Origin: Candidatus Bathycorpusculum hydrogenotrophicum | GTDB taxonomy: Archaea > Thermoproteota > Bathyarchaeia > Bathyarchaeales > Bathycorpusculaceae | Reading direction: 5' to 3' | Length of the DNA stretch: 64,000 nucleotides | Assembly (NCBI GenBank): GCA_009783705.1 | Contig: WRCX01000002.1 | Location: forward strand, 22,785 to 86,784 | In this document: in pieces, positions 10,233 to 19,904 of the stretch | Layout: each line of letters opens with the position of its first letter | How positions within the stretch are numbered: the stretch's first letter is position 1 | Notes under the pieces: generated by a model | Seen by the model: the letters and a program-made list of their open reading frames with translations, nothing else | Told to the model about the DNA's origin: nothing | Databases searched by the model: none | Translations under genes and position numbers: made by a program

Positions 10233-12196
10233 TCCAAGACTCCCTGTGTGAATTGTTCGGATAATTCTTGGTTTTCCTTTACTATGTTTAGGTTCTCGGC
10301 TAGTTTTTCTAGTTCTTTTTGGATGTCGAGTCGGGAGTTGCTACGCAGGAGAATGTCGCCTATGGTTTTTTGTATGTCTTGTGCACCCTCTTTGAGGTCA
10401 GCTAGCACGGTCTCCATTTTGCCCACAGTCATGGTGAACAGATCGATTTTTTGATAGAGCACATGCAAAACGTAGTCGTCGATAGTGTCTTTGACGGCTA
10501 AGTTGAAAATTGTTACATCGCGGTCTTGTTTGTAGCGATGTATTCTGCCGATGCGTTGTTCGATTTTCATGGGGTTCCAGTGCAAGTCATAGTTAAACAG
10601 CACACAGCAATTCTGTAGGTTGAGACCTTCTGCTGCGGCGTCGGTGGCGATGAGGTATTTGGTTTGGCCGCTCTTAAAGCTGGCAATCACTTGATCACGT
10701 TCAGCTTGGTTCATATCGCCCACATAGATAGCAGCTGGTCCAAATTGGTCGTTTAGCATTTCGTTGATTTTGCGGGCGGTTGTTTTGCGTAGACAGAAAA
10801 TAACTGCTTGTTCGTTTGGAACTTCTCTTAGAACATTTTTTAGCAACTCCATTTTTGCGCTTTTTACTTTTTGGGCCATCTCGATTAGTTTGTTGGTCGC
10901 ATCAGTTTCCATGGGGAAGCGTTGCTGGCGTTTTTTGAGTGATTCTATGGATGCGTAGGGTGAACTTGAGAAGGATTGTTGGAGAGTGATGGCTTGGAAG
11001 ACTAAAATGGCGTTGCTCTGGGAAGCTGTCATTTTTCTTGAGGGGTTTTCGGCAATTAGGGTTTCGATGGTTTTGAAGTGGTTGTCGCTGACTTTGCGCA
11101 GGTATTGGGTTGCTTCTTCGATGAATTCGCGTTCGTAATCGTTGGGTTCAAGGGTTCGGGATTCTACGCATCGTTTTGTGAAGGGGATGCCTGTTTGTTC
11201 TCGGAGGGTGCGACACATAACGTCTTGGAGAGTGTGTTTGAGATAGTTTGCTTCTTGGGGTCGAACTACTCGGCTTCTAACATCTTCTGCGAATCGGGAG
11301 ATAAATGCGCGTTCGCTGTCTAGGAGGCCGGGTTGGATCAGATCGACAATGCTGTAGAGATCGGTTAGTCGGTTGCATAGGGGGGTTGCGGTTAGCAGGA
11401 GCAGGTGGTTTTTGCGCAGATCGGAGAGTGCGGTTCGGCTTTTGCTGTGGGTGTTGCGAAATGCGTGGGCTTCATCGACCATGACTAGGTCCCAGGTTCG
11501 GTTTGTGAGTGCGGGGTAGTTTTTTAGGAGCATGTTGTGGGAGCAGATTAGGCGGGTGTTGGTTGTTAGTTTGGCGCGTTTTCCTGCGCCGTTGGCGATG
11601 GTGAAGGTTTCGCCGAATTTTTCAGCCATCTCGCTTTTCCATTGCGAGAGGAGGCTTTTGGGTGCAATAATTAGCACTGAGTTGATTTCTTCTCTTAGCA
11701 CCAACTCTTTCATAATTAGGCCGGCTTCGATGGTTTTGCCCAAACCCACCTCGTCGGCTAATATGGCATTTGAGTTCATTTCGTTTATAACTTGCAGTGC
11801 GGTGTGCAGCTGAAAGTTGTAGGGGATTAGTTTTGTGCGTATGGCATCCACTGAGATGAGATGATCGATTTTGTCGGTTTGTTTGAGTTGGGAGGCTTGG
11901 ATGCTTAGCTGGAAGCTGTTTAGGGATGTATAATTGGTTTTTTGAATTTGTTTTTTTATGTTAAGAGGGTCGGTATAGGTGATGGTGTATTTGTGTTTGG
12001 TTTTTTTGTTATTTTCGGGGTCGTCGAGTTCGCATACAATTGTTGTTTGTTCAGGGTTGGGTTCTTTATTTTTTTTTGGTTTGGGTTTGGGGTTTGGGTA
12101 TAGGTCAACAATTGCAGGTGCGGAGTCGAGTGTGATTTCGGGTTGGGGGGGTTGGCTGGTTTGTTTTTTTGGGCTTTGAGACAAGAGTATCGACAT
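10229..12196 (-). CDS. SNF2/RapA-like DEAH superfamily 2 helicase
   Basis: NAILADEVGLGKTIEAGLIMKEL, VMVDEAHAFRN, LLLTATPLCNRLTDLYSI, TDAAAEGLNLQNC, RIGRIHRYKQ. Confidence 0.93.
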   Translation of the reverse strand: MSILLSQSPKKQTSQPPQPEITLDSAPAIVDLYPNPKPKPKKNKEPNPEQTTIVCELDDPENNKKTKHKYTITYTDPLNIKKQIQKTNYTSLNSFQLSIQASQLKQTDKIDHLISVDAIRTKLIPYNFQLHTALQVINEMNSNAILADEVGLGKTIEAGLIMKELVLREEINSVLIIAPKSLLSQWKSEMAEKFGETFTIANGAGKRAKLTTNTRLICSHNMLLKNYPALTNRTWDLVMVDEAHAFRNTHSKSRTALSDLRKNHLLLLTATPLCNRLTDLYSIVDLIQPGLLDSERAFISRFAEDVRSRVVRPQEANYLKHTLQDVMCRTLREQTGIPFTKRCVESRTLEPNDYEREFIEEATQYLRKVSDNHFKTIETLIAENPSRKMTASQSNAILVFQAITLQQSFSSSPYASIESLKKRQQRFPMETDATNKLIEMAQKVKSAKMELLKNVLREVPNEQAVIFCLRKTTARKINEMLNDQFGPAAIYVGDMNQAERDQVIASFKSGQTKYLIATDAAAEGLNLQNCCVLFNYDLHWNPMKIEQRIGRIHRYKQDRDVTIFNLAVKDTIDDYVLHVLYQKIDLFTMTVGKMETVLADLKEGAQDIQKTIGDILLRSNSRLDIQKELEKLAENLNIVKENQELSEQFTQGVLD

Positions 12197-12609
12197 TTAC
12201 TGACTGTTTGGATATAAAAACCTGAAATGCAACTCTTGGGTGGTTGTGTGTTCTTCGGATAGTGCATATGCTGATTTCATATACAAAGGGTCATTAATTT
12301 GGAAATTTTTTTCATTTGAGTTTGAGGGTTTGGGGGTTATATTAACGGGTTTGGTGGGTATGGCGGGTTATTGTTGAGGCAACACCCATTTTTGAGGATT
12401 GTTTTGGGTTGGGTTGTTTTTGACATATTTGTGTTAAAAGTGTACAGGTAAAAAAAAGGCCAAAAATCAGCCAATTAAGCGGTTGTTTTTAGGGTTGTTT
12501 TGGCTATAGCTCAAGAATTTAAGCGATTTCGTTAGTTAAGGCAGCCTCGTTAGCGTTTAGTAATTTTTAAATATAAATTGAAGCTTTCTGTCCTTTTGAG
12601 GTTATTAAC

Positions 12610-12660
12610 GTGGCTAAGGCGGCAAAAAAAGATACAAAAAAGGCTAAAAAGAAGAAATAA
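12610..12660 (+). CDS. Putative 16-aa Lys/Ala-rich microprotein (M/V)AKAAKKDTKKAKKKK
   Basis: GTG start preceded by gaggt, A/T-rich promoter-like tttttaaatataaatt about 35 bp upstream, T-rich tract downstream; below the ORF-track size limit. Confidence 0.35.
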   Translation: MAKAAKKDTKKAKKKK

Positions 12661-12837
12661 AGCCTCAACAGTTCTGCATCCACCCTCATTTTTCTTTCTA
12701 ACTCTCAAACAACCAACAAACAATAACTAAGTCAAAGTAGACATAAAAACGCCAACACCCAACATAGCACAGAATTTAGTTAAAAAAAGCTTTATCTTAT
12801 CATCCGCCTAGACTATAATAATGAACGGTGAATTTAT

Positions 12838-13755
12838 GTGCAAACCAGTCCGTTAAGCATAACCCTTGCCGGCTTAGAGTTAACCAACCCCACCATGCTA
12901 GCATCAGGCATCATGGGATACACAGCAGAATCCTTTCTCCAAGTAGCCAAAGGCGGCGCAGGAGCTATCGTTACCAAATCCATAGGCACCCAGCCCCGAG
13001 CAGGCTATGCAAACCCCATTGTTGTACAAACAAAAGCCGGACTGCTAAACGCTGTAGGACTCCCCAACCCCGGCATCGACATATTTGCTGAAGAAATCAA
13101 ATACACCAAAACCCTGCTGCACATACCCCTAATTGTCAGCATCTTTGGTTACTCAGCCGAAGACTATGCAACAGCCGCCAAAAAAGCCACAGAAGCAGGC
13201 GCAGACGCAGTGGAACTCAACGTTTCATGCCCCCATGTAAAACAAACAGGCGCTGAAATCGGACAGAGCCCCAAACTACTTGCTGAAGTCGTCCAGCAAG
13301 TTAAAGCCGTCATCAACAAACCCCTCATCGTTAAACTCTCACCCAACGTCACCGACATAGGAGTGCTTGCACAAACCGCCGTGGAAGCAGGCGCAGACGC
13401 ACTAACAGCAGTCAACACCCTAAGAGCACTGGCCATTGATAGTGAAACCCAGCTACCAATCTTAAGCAACATAAAAGGCGGCATGTCAGGCCCAGCAATC
13501 AAACCCGTGGCCCTGCGCTGTGTCTATGATTTGGCACAAATTGTTGAGGTGCCCATAATTGGCTGCGGAGGAATCACAAACTGGCAAGATGCAGTCGAGT
13601 TCTTCTTAGCAGGCGCCTCAGCAGTACAAATTGGAACCGCCGTTGCTGATAACATGGAGGTTTTCAGCAGCATAACTAAGGGCGTGGAGACCTACTTGAG
13701 ACAAAAACATTATGGAAGTATAAAGGAGATTATCGGGCTTGCTCACCGGAAATAA
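12838..13755 (+). CDS. pyrD: Dihydroorotate dehydrogenase catalytic subunit
   Basis: TNPTMLASGIMGYTAES, AVELNVSCPHVK, PLIVKLSPNVTDI, NTLRALAID, IIGCGGI. Confidence 0.93.
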   Translation: MQTSPLSITLAGLELTNPTMLASGIMGYTAESFLQVAKGGAGAIVTKSIGTQPRAGYANPIVVQTKAGLLNAVGLPNPGIDIFAEEIKYTKTLLHIPLIVSIFGYSAEDYATAAKKATEAGADAVELNVSCPHVKQTGAEIGQSPKLLAEVVQQVKAVINKPLIVKLSPNVTDIGVLAQTAVEAGADALTAVNTLRALAIDSETQLPILSNIKGGMSGPAIKPVALRCVYDLAQIVEVPIIGCGGITNWQDAVEFFLAGASAVQIGTAVADNMEVFSSITKGVETYLRQKHYGSIKEIIGLAHRK

Positions 13756-13759
13756 CACA

Positions 13760-14548
13760 ATGCGAATCACCCAAATAGTAAACATACGCACCGAGAGCCC
13801 CTCAGTTAAAACCTACACATTTGTAGATAAACTCTGCAGTGAGGCTCGTCCAGGACAATTTTTGATGCTCTGGATTCCAGGTATAGACGAGATTCCGCTA
13901 AGTATCATGGACACATCCAATGATCTAGTTTCGGTTGCAGTTAAAGCTGTAGGAGACGCCACACGACACCTCCACAGCCTTGAAGCAGGCGCAACCATAG
14001 GCATACGGGGACCCTTTGGCACCAGCTTCAGTGAGAACACAGGCAGAGTGCTTCTAATTGGCGGCGGAACCGGAATCGCCCCCCTGCTGTTTTTAGCAAA
14101 ACAACTCCAAACAAAAACCGCACATCTGGCCTTTGTAGAGGGCGCTAAAACTAAGGCAGAGTTGCTTTTTGTCAGAGAACTCGGCGGAGTATGTCAAGAG
14201 CAGAATCTAATAACCACCACCGACGATGGAACAGCTGGACTTCAATGCCTCGTCACCCAACCACTGGCAACCCTGCTTGATAAGGAACACTTTGATATGA
14301 TCTATACCTGTGGACCCGAAATTATGGTTAAAAAAATCTTTGAACTAACCGAGCAACACAAACTGCCCCTAGAGGCAAGCTTGGAGAGACTGATGCGATG
14401 CGGCATCGGCTTGTGCGGAAGTTGCATGCTTGGCAAATACCGCGTTTGTCGAGACGGCCCAGTATTTACATCAACTCAGCTACGAGAAGTTAGAGATGAA
14501 CTAGGAATTTCAAAAATAGGCTTTGACGGATCACGCATACCCATCTAA
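13760..14548 (+). CDS. pyrK: Dihydroorotate dehydrogenase electron-transfer subunit
   Basis: Flavoprotein reductase motifs GQFLMLWIPG, LIGGGTGIAPLLFLA, YTCGPEIM; C-terminal CGIGLCGSCMLGKYRVCRDGPVF [2Fe-2S] motif. Confidence 0.92.
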   Translation: MRITQIVNIRTESPSVKTYTFVDKLCSEARPGQFLMLWIPGIDEIPLSIMDTSNDLVSVAVKAVGDATRHLHSLEAGATIGIRGPFGTSFSENTGRVLLIGGGTGIAPLLFLAKQLQTKTAHLAFVEGAKTKAELLFVRELGGVCQEQNLITTTDDGTAGLQCLVTQPLATLLDKEHFDMIYTCGPEIMVKKIFELTEQHKLPLEASLERLMRCGIGLCGSCMLGKYRVCRDGPVFTSTQLREVRDELGISKIGFDGSRIPI

Positions 14549-14662
14549 GAGAACAAATAACAAACAGGCACAAAAGCAAGAACATAAAAGCAAGTTAAGG
14601 GCCGATTTTTAGGCCCTTTAAATATATACCAAAAATAAGCAGAAAGCTCAACCATTTTTTGG

Positions 14663-15316
14663 TTATATGTATTTACTTGCTTCTTTAAGGGACAGGTTTG
14701 CCAGTTTATCGCTATGTGTTGCTATAAATGAACGTACCCAGGTTGGGTTTGTCTTGCTATACTCACGTAAACTCCAGCCGATAGCTTTGTTGATGAAAAA
14801 TTCGGTTTGTCCAAAATTGTTAATGATTATTTGTTCTAGGAGGGCAGTGTTGGTTTTTTCTTTTCGCATCAGTTGATGGTCGATGGCAATACGCCTTAAC
14901 CAAAAGTTGGAATCAGTGCTCCATTCAAGCAAAACAGAGTTAACTTCGGGAAAATTGAGGGCTATTCCGCCTATAATTCGATCTAGACAATCAATCGTGT
15001 CCCACCATGATTTGGTAGTGGCAATTTTTTTTAAGTGAGAAATATCGGCAGGCACAAGCAACTTTGCAAGCATTGTTAGATAGTCTAGGGCTAAATATTG
15101 AAATTCACGCTCTTTTACCCAACATTGATCAATAAATGCCCAGTTTATGTCAGTTTCTTTTTTAGCGAATTGCAAAAAATTTTTTGAAATTGCTCTACGC
15201 TTAGGTGTGGGAATGCCTAAAAAAGGGAACATATCACGCATGTATTTACTCATCTTAGCCGCAGATTGAGAGTCAGCAGCAACAGTGTACTCTTCAAATA
15301 TTGTTTGGTAGTCCAC
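14663..15316 (-). CDS. DNA alkylation repair protein, AlkD-like HEAT-repeat
   Basis: MRDMFPFLGIPTPKRRAISK, SWWDTIDCLDRIIGG, FFINKAIGWSLREYSKTNPTWVR. Confidence 0.88.
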   Translation of the reverse strand: MDYQTIFEEYTVAADSQSAAKMSKYMRDMFPFLGIPTPKRRAISKNFLQFAKKETDINWAFIDQCWVKEREFQYLALDYLTMLAKLLVPADISHLKKIATTKSWWDTIDCLDRIIGGIALNFPEVNSVLLEWSTDSNFWLRRIAIDHQLMRKEKTNTALLEQIIINNFGQTEFFINKAIGWSLREYSKTNPTWVRSFIATHSDKLANLSLKEASKYI

Positions 15317-15686
15317 AGTTAGGCCTCCAATATTTAGGTGAATGCGTGCATATAACTTTATTATTCTACTGGTTGCAACTCTTTAGCCTATCTACGAAGG
15401 TACGATTATAAGAGTAAACACCACGCGTATAGATTTTTGACTTGCAGGGGGTTTGTTAAGAGGGATAACAAGGGTTGTTGGCATATTTTTGCGGAATTTT
15501 TATATTTGTATATAAAAAAATACATAACGATGAAAAAATTTACAAGCAGATAGGGAGAGAGGCCGTCAACAGCAGTAAAAAGGCAAACTCGCATCTATTG
15601 CTTGTTAAATCACATATCTGCGGTTAAGTCGCGTCCCAGTAAAAATATTTAACGCAGAGATAAAAACAGATAGGCAAGGTAAGCGG

Positions 15687-16240
15687 ATGATCGATAAAAA
15701 GAGAATCGAAAACGCAGTAAAAGAAATCTTGTTTGCGATCGGCGAGGATCCTAACCGAGAAGGGCTGGTTGAAACACCTGCAAGAGTAGCAGATATGTAT
15801 GCAGAGATATTTGCTGGACTGCACACTAACCCAAAAGGTTGCACCAAGATTTTCCATGAACACGAAAACAGCGGCCTTGTGGTGGTAAAAGATATTGCAT
15901 TTCAATCGGTATGTGAACACCACCTAATACCGTTCATAGGCAAAGCATGTATAGCCTACAGCCCAATGGCGGCCGCATACTGGGCCTCAGTAAAGCAGCC
16001 CGCATACTTGACATATTATCAGCAAGACCCCAAGTGCAAGAGAGACTTACTGCACAGGTGGCTCAGACCATAATGGAAATCGTTGAACCCAAAGGCGTGT
16101 ATGTCTACATTGAAGCCGAACACTTGTGCATGACCATGCGAGGGGTAAAAAAGCCAGGAGCAAAAACCGCCACCACATGCATAAAAGGCGAAATCAGCGA
16201 GAGCGATATCGCCACCGTTAGAGGCGGTAATTATAGCTAA
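15687..16240 (+). CDS. folE: GTP cyclohydrolase I, split by an apparent single-base deletion near 15965
   Basis: [28 protein letters not shown] and [18 protein letters not shown] in one frame; [33 protein letters not shown]...EHLCMTMRG in the next. Confidence 0.85.
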
Positions 16241-16247
16241 TATAAGA

Positions 16248-17498
16248 ATGGTCTATCCAAAAAATATAGCTGAAGCAGAAAAAGAAATACACAAAATAGA
16301 AACCGATAACAACAACCTCACAGAGCGGATAGCCAACAAAGCAGTTCAGTTATGCATGGTTATCGAGGATCTCACACCCTTTGTTGCAGACACAATTAAA
16401 CAAGAAATAGCTAATGCCGGTGGAGAGGCACTTATTCAAAGAGGTGAGGATGATGGCGTGCTGGGAAATACAACTGCTTTTATTGTGGGCAATTTGGACC
16501 AAGTAAAAAAGTTGATTAGAAAACTGGAGCCACAACCAGAAACATTGGCCGACATAGGTTCTAAAATACAATTAGTCACACAAAGTGTGGAGAAGAAAGA
16601 ACCTAGCTATTATTGCTGCAAAGAACACAGACTTGAAATCGGTAAAAAAACATACACCGTGGGCATCTTAAACATCACTACAGATTCATTTTCAGGCGAT
16701 GGCCTGCTGCTAACAGAGACAGCAAATCAGGCACTCAGAGAAACCCCCAATAATTCATCGGGTAGATTGCAGATCAAAGATAGGGACTTACTTATTGAGG
16801 CGGCTTGTTGTAGAGCAGAAAAAATGGTTGCCGAGGGAGCTGATATAATTGATGTGGGAGGCGAATCCACAAGACCAGGCTATACCGTGGTGGATGATAG
16901 AGAAGAATTAGATAGAATCATAGGTGTTGTGGAGCAGTTGGTCAAAACGCTCAAGGTGCCCATTTCGGTTGATACCTCAAAATTATATGTTGCTGAAAAT
17001 GTTCTCAAAGCAGGCGCACATATCATAAATGATGTTAATGGATTGATAAAAGAACCTAAAATTGCGGAGCGGGCAGCCGCATATGGGGCAGGGGTTATTG
17101 CCATGCACAACCCCGACGGTCCCATTAGCGGAGATATTTTTAGTCACATCACCCATTCTTTGAGAAAAAGTGCAGATATAGCAAGAAGAGCAGGGTTAAA
17201 ACCAGAAAACATCATGTTGGATCCAGGGATAGGGTTTGGTAAAACCTTGGAACAAAATTTAGAAGTCATGCGACGACTCGAGGAACTCAAATGCTTAGGC
17301 TATCCGGTTTTGCTGGGTACTTCAAGAAAATCCATGATAGGCAGAGTTTTGGATCTGCCAGTAAATGAGCGCCTAGAGGGCACAGCCGCTACAGTTACCC
17401 TTGGGATTGCAAAAGGGGTTGATTTCATAAGGGTACATGATATAAAAGAGATGCATCGAGTCGCAGAGATGAGCGATGCAATGATCAGAGGAATATAA
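16248..17498 (+). CDS. folP: Dihydropteroate synthase with N-terminal extension
   Basis: GILNITTDSFS, GADIIDVGGESTRPGY, PISVDTSK, HIINDVNG, DPGIGFGKTLEQNLEVMRRL, GTSRKSMIG. Confidence 0.92.
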   Translation: MVYPKNIAEAEKEIHKIETDNNNLTERIANKAVQLCMVIEDLTPFVADTIKQEIANAGGEALIQRGEDDGVLGNTTAFIVGNLDQVKKLIRKLEPQPETLADIGSKIQLVTQSVEKKEPSYYCCKEHRLEIGKKTYTVGILNITTDSFSGDGLLLTETANQALRETPNNSSGRLQIKDRDLLIEAACCRAEKMVAEGADIIDVGGESTRPGYTVVDDREELDRIIGVVEQLVKTLKVPISVDTSKLYVAENVLKAGAHIINDVNGLIKEPKIAERAAAYGAGVIAMHNPDGPISGDIFSHITHSLRKSADIARRAGLKPENIMLDPGIGFGKTLEQNLEVMRRLEELKCLGYPVLLGTSRKSMIGRVLDLPVNERLEGTAATVTLGIAKGVDFIRVHDIKEMHRVAEMSDAMIRGI

Positions 17499-18458
17499 AT
17501 GTCAACACCGATACAACAACATTGCGATAAGATACTAATTGAGGGCCTAAAAGCCTGGGGAAAACATGGGGTTTTAGATTTTGAGAAACAATACCCTCAA
17601 GCATTTACAGTTGATATGGAAATATATGCAGATCTATCAAAGGCCTACGCAAGTGATAATTTAGAGGACACCGTAAATTACGCCAGTATTTATGAAGCAA
17701 TAAAGTCAGTTATTGAAACGCAGAGTTTTAGGCTTGTTGAGCGGCTGGCTTTTGTGATTTTAGAAACAGTTTTTCATCATGATGTGCGAATACAGAGAAT
17801 TAAGATTCGGTTGATAAAAAATAAAGCCCCCCTAGACGGACAAGTTGATAGTATTGGGGTGGAGATTGAAAAGAACAGAACCCAAGTTTTGCTACAAGAT
17901 ACGTGTGAGAGCACAGAGACAAATGTTAACGCAAAGACAAGTGCAAAAACAGAGACTGATGAGGGATATAGAGCAGTACTAGCATTGGGGTCAAACGTCG
18001 GCGAGAGACATCAAAATATGCAGAAAGCACTAGAAATGTTGTCTGATTGTGGCGGCATCGTTATTTTAAATAAGTCCAAATTGTATGAAACCGAACCGGT
18101 GGGTTATGTTAATCAAGAAAAATTCTACAATGCCGCAATCCTTGTTCAAACCACATTAAATCCGTTTGATTTGTACAGTAAAATAAAGGATATTGAAAAT
18201 AATTTAGGACGACAAAAAACGTTCAGATGGGGTCCAAGACTCATAGATATTGACATAATAGCATATGAACGATGCGTAATCAACACCAAAGGGTTGACTT
18301 TGCCACACAAAGAATACATGCAAAGAGCATTTGTTCTAAAGCCCATCTCAGATATGCCCGATGCAGTCGAAGTTACAGGCTTAAATACGACCCTTATAGA
18401 AAAAATGACCACATGCGCAAACGATTACCAAGGCCTAAAATACATTGGCTCGCTATGA
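17499..18458 (+). CDS. Dihydroneopterin aldolase - HPPK fusion (FolB-FolK)
   Basis: N-terminus ILIEGLKAWGKHGVLDFEK (FolB); C-terminus AVLALGSNVGERHQNMQKALEML...RWGPRLIDIDIIAYE...LPHKEYMQRAFVLKPISD (FolK). Confidence 0.92.
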   Translation: MSTPIQQHCDKILIEGLKAWGKHGVLDFEKQYPQAFTVDMEIYADLSKAYASDNLEDTVNYASIYEAIKSVIETQSFRLVERLAFVILETVFHHDVRIQRIKIRLIKNKAPLDGQVDSIGVEIEKNRTQVLLQDTCESTETNVNAKTSAKTETDEGYRAVLALGSNVGERHQNMQKALEMLSDCGGIVILNKSKLYETEPVGYVNQEKFYNAAILVQTTLNPFDLYSKIKDIENNLGRQKTFRWGPRLIDIDIIAYERCVINTKGLTLPHKEYMQRAFVLKPISDMPDAVEVTGLNTTLIEKMTTCANDYQGLKYIGSL

Positions 18459-18548
18459 GCACTACAAAACACAAATTTTTCATATTCCCATGGTTAATAT
18501 AAAAAGCGACAGTTATAAAAAGCGAGAAAACAAAAGTCGTCTCTCAAA

Positions 18549-19718
18549 CTAAGCGTTTTTGCGCAGTTTAAAGACAAAGAATAAACCACCAGCAACAACA
18601 CCGATTGTTAGAACTATTATGGCTACAACAGATCCTGTTAAGAAATCCCAGGTACCATCAGAAGATGGAGAAGACACTGAAGGCAGAGCACTACCATAAC
18701 CAGCGGGTACATATTGCATGTTTACTTCATGATTGTCAATACGACCAAATATGTATAAAACATCATCAACCACGGCTACATCACAAACGGAAAAGTCAGG
18801 CATATCTTTGGCAGTTGACCAAGCATCTTTTACAAGATCATATACCCAAATGATGGACTGTCCCGTTTTAAAGCCTAAGACATAGATATTTTTAGGTGTA
18901 TAAACACCAGTCGTTGCTCCAGTAGCCATAATGTTACCGTGAACACCTATTTCTTGTGTTTTCCCTTCACTCCATATATCAGTTTTTGGATCATAAATCA
19001 GAACATGCACATTATTGGGACGATCATAGGGATAGGCTGATTCGACTACATAAAAGATCAGCAATTTATCATCCATCACAGCTGAAACTATACCATGCCG
19101 GGGCTCTATGTAGGGTATTTGGGTTTTTTCAATAAATGAATCCTCAGCGGGATCATACACAAACAACGCATAAAGATCTATAAGAAAAATTTTTCCATCC
19201 ACAACATATGCTTGCATATTACGCGAATATAGTCGAAACGGTAGGTTATAGTTTTTAGTACTCCAGCTATCAGTAGCTGGATCATAAACCTCAACCACAC
19301 AGCTAAACAAAGGTGAATTGTCTATACAGTAAATTTTGTCGTGATACACTGTAATGGCAAAAGAAGCTTTAGGTGTTGGCATAGGTTCCAAAGTGACCCA
19401 TGTATCAGTCAAAAGATCATATCGTTCAGTAGTGTCAAGAAAATGTTCAGTGATATAACCCAAGGGGGGCTCACCTACTGTTTCGTAATAGAAACCGCCA
19501 ATAGCATAAATTTTCCCATCAAAAGCAACAACCCTAAACCATTTCCGTTCCTGATTAGGGGGCGTTTTTGTATTCCAAGAATCCTCAACTAACTCTGATG
19601 CAGAAACCGGATTGAGTGCTGTTACAAATGATCCACTTATAAACAAAAAAATCAACACAATCGAAATGAGTTTATTCATGCTTCCACGAAATATATTTTG
19701 ATTTTTTCGATATAACAT
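18549..19718 (-). CDS. Secreted/membrane-anchored kelch-repeat protein
   Basis: N-terminal signal segment ...VSASELVEDSWNTKTP, repeated kelch-type YDPATDSWSTK/YDLLTDTWVTL motifs, C-terminal TM segment plus FKLRKNA. Confidence 0.85.
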   Translation of the reverse strand: MLYRKNQNIFRGSMNKLISIVLIFLFISGSFVTALNPVSASELVEDSWNTKTPPNQERKWFRVVAFDGKIYAIGGFYYETVGEPPLGYITEHFLDTTERYDLLTDTWVTLEPMPTPKASFAITVYHDKIYCIDNSPLFSCVVEVYDPATDSWSTKNYNLPFRLYSRNMQAYVVDGKIFLIDLYALFVYDPAEDSFIEKTQIPYIEPRHGIVSAVMDDKLLIFYVVESAYPYDRPNNVHVLIYDPKTDIWSEGKTQEIGVHGNIMATGATTGVYTPKNIYVLGFKTGQSIIWVYDLVKDAWSTAKDMPDFSVCDVAVVDDVLYIFGRIDNHEVNMQYVPAGYGSALPSVSSPSSDGTWDFLTGSVVAIIVLTIGVVAGGLFFVFKLRKNA

Positions 19719-19904
19719 TTACTGCAAATCGCTTTTGAGATAAAAAAACACTAAGCGGCCTAATCTTACAGAGTAGTTTAGGGTTTCAAACGGAGAGGGT
19801 TTAGAATATAGCGGTATCTTGCAGGTAGTTCTTATCAGTTCTTAGGGCTATCTCGGCTTTTGTTAACTCGTTACCAAGATATGCAGAATGATCCAATTTT
19901 GAAA

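Noticed and set aside
7970-12196. Classifying the helicase operon as DISARM, BREX or a type I R-M system
   Set aside because: No methylase, no DrmA/DrmB/DrmC-like, BrxC/PglZ-like or HsdM/HsdS-like gene is present in the window.
11956-12267. Minus-strand 103-aa ORF
   Set aside because: Overlaps the SNF2 helicase start in another frame; P/K/N/T-rich shadow translation.
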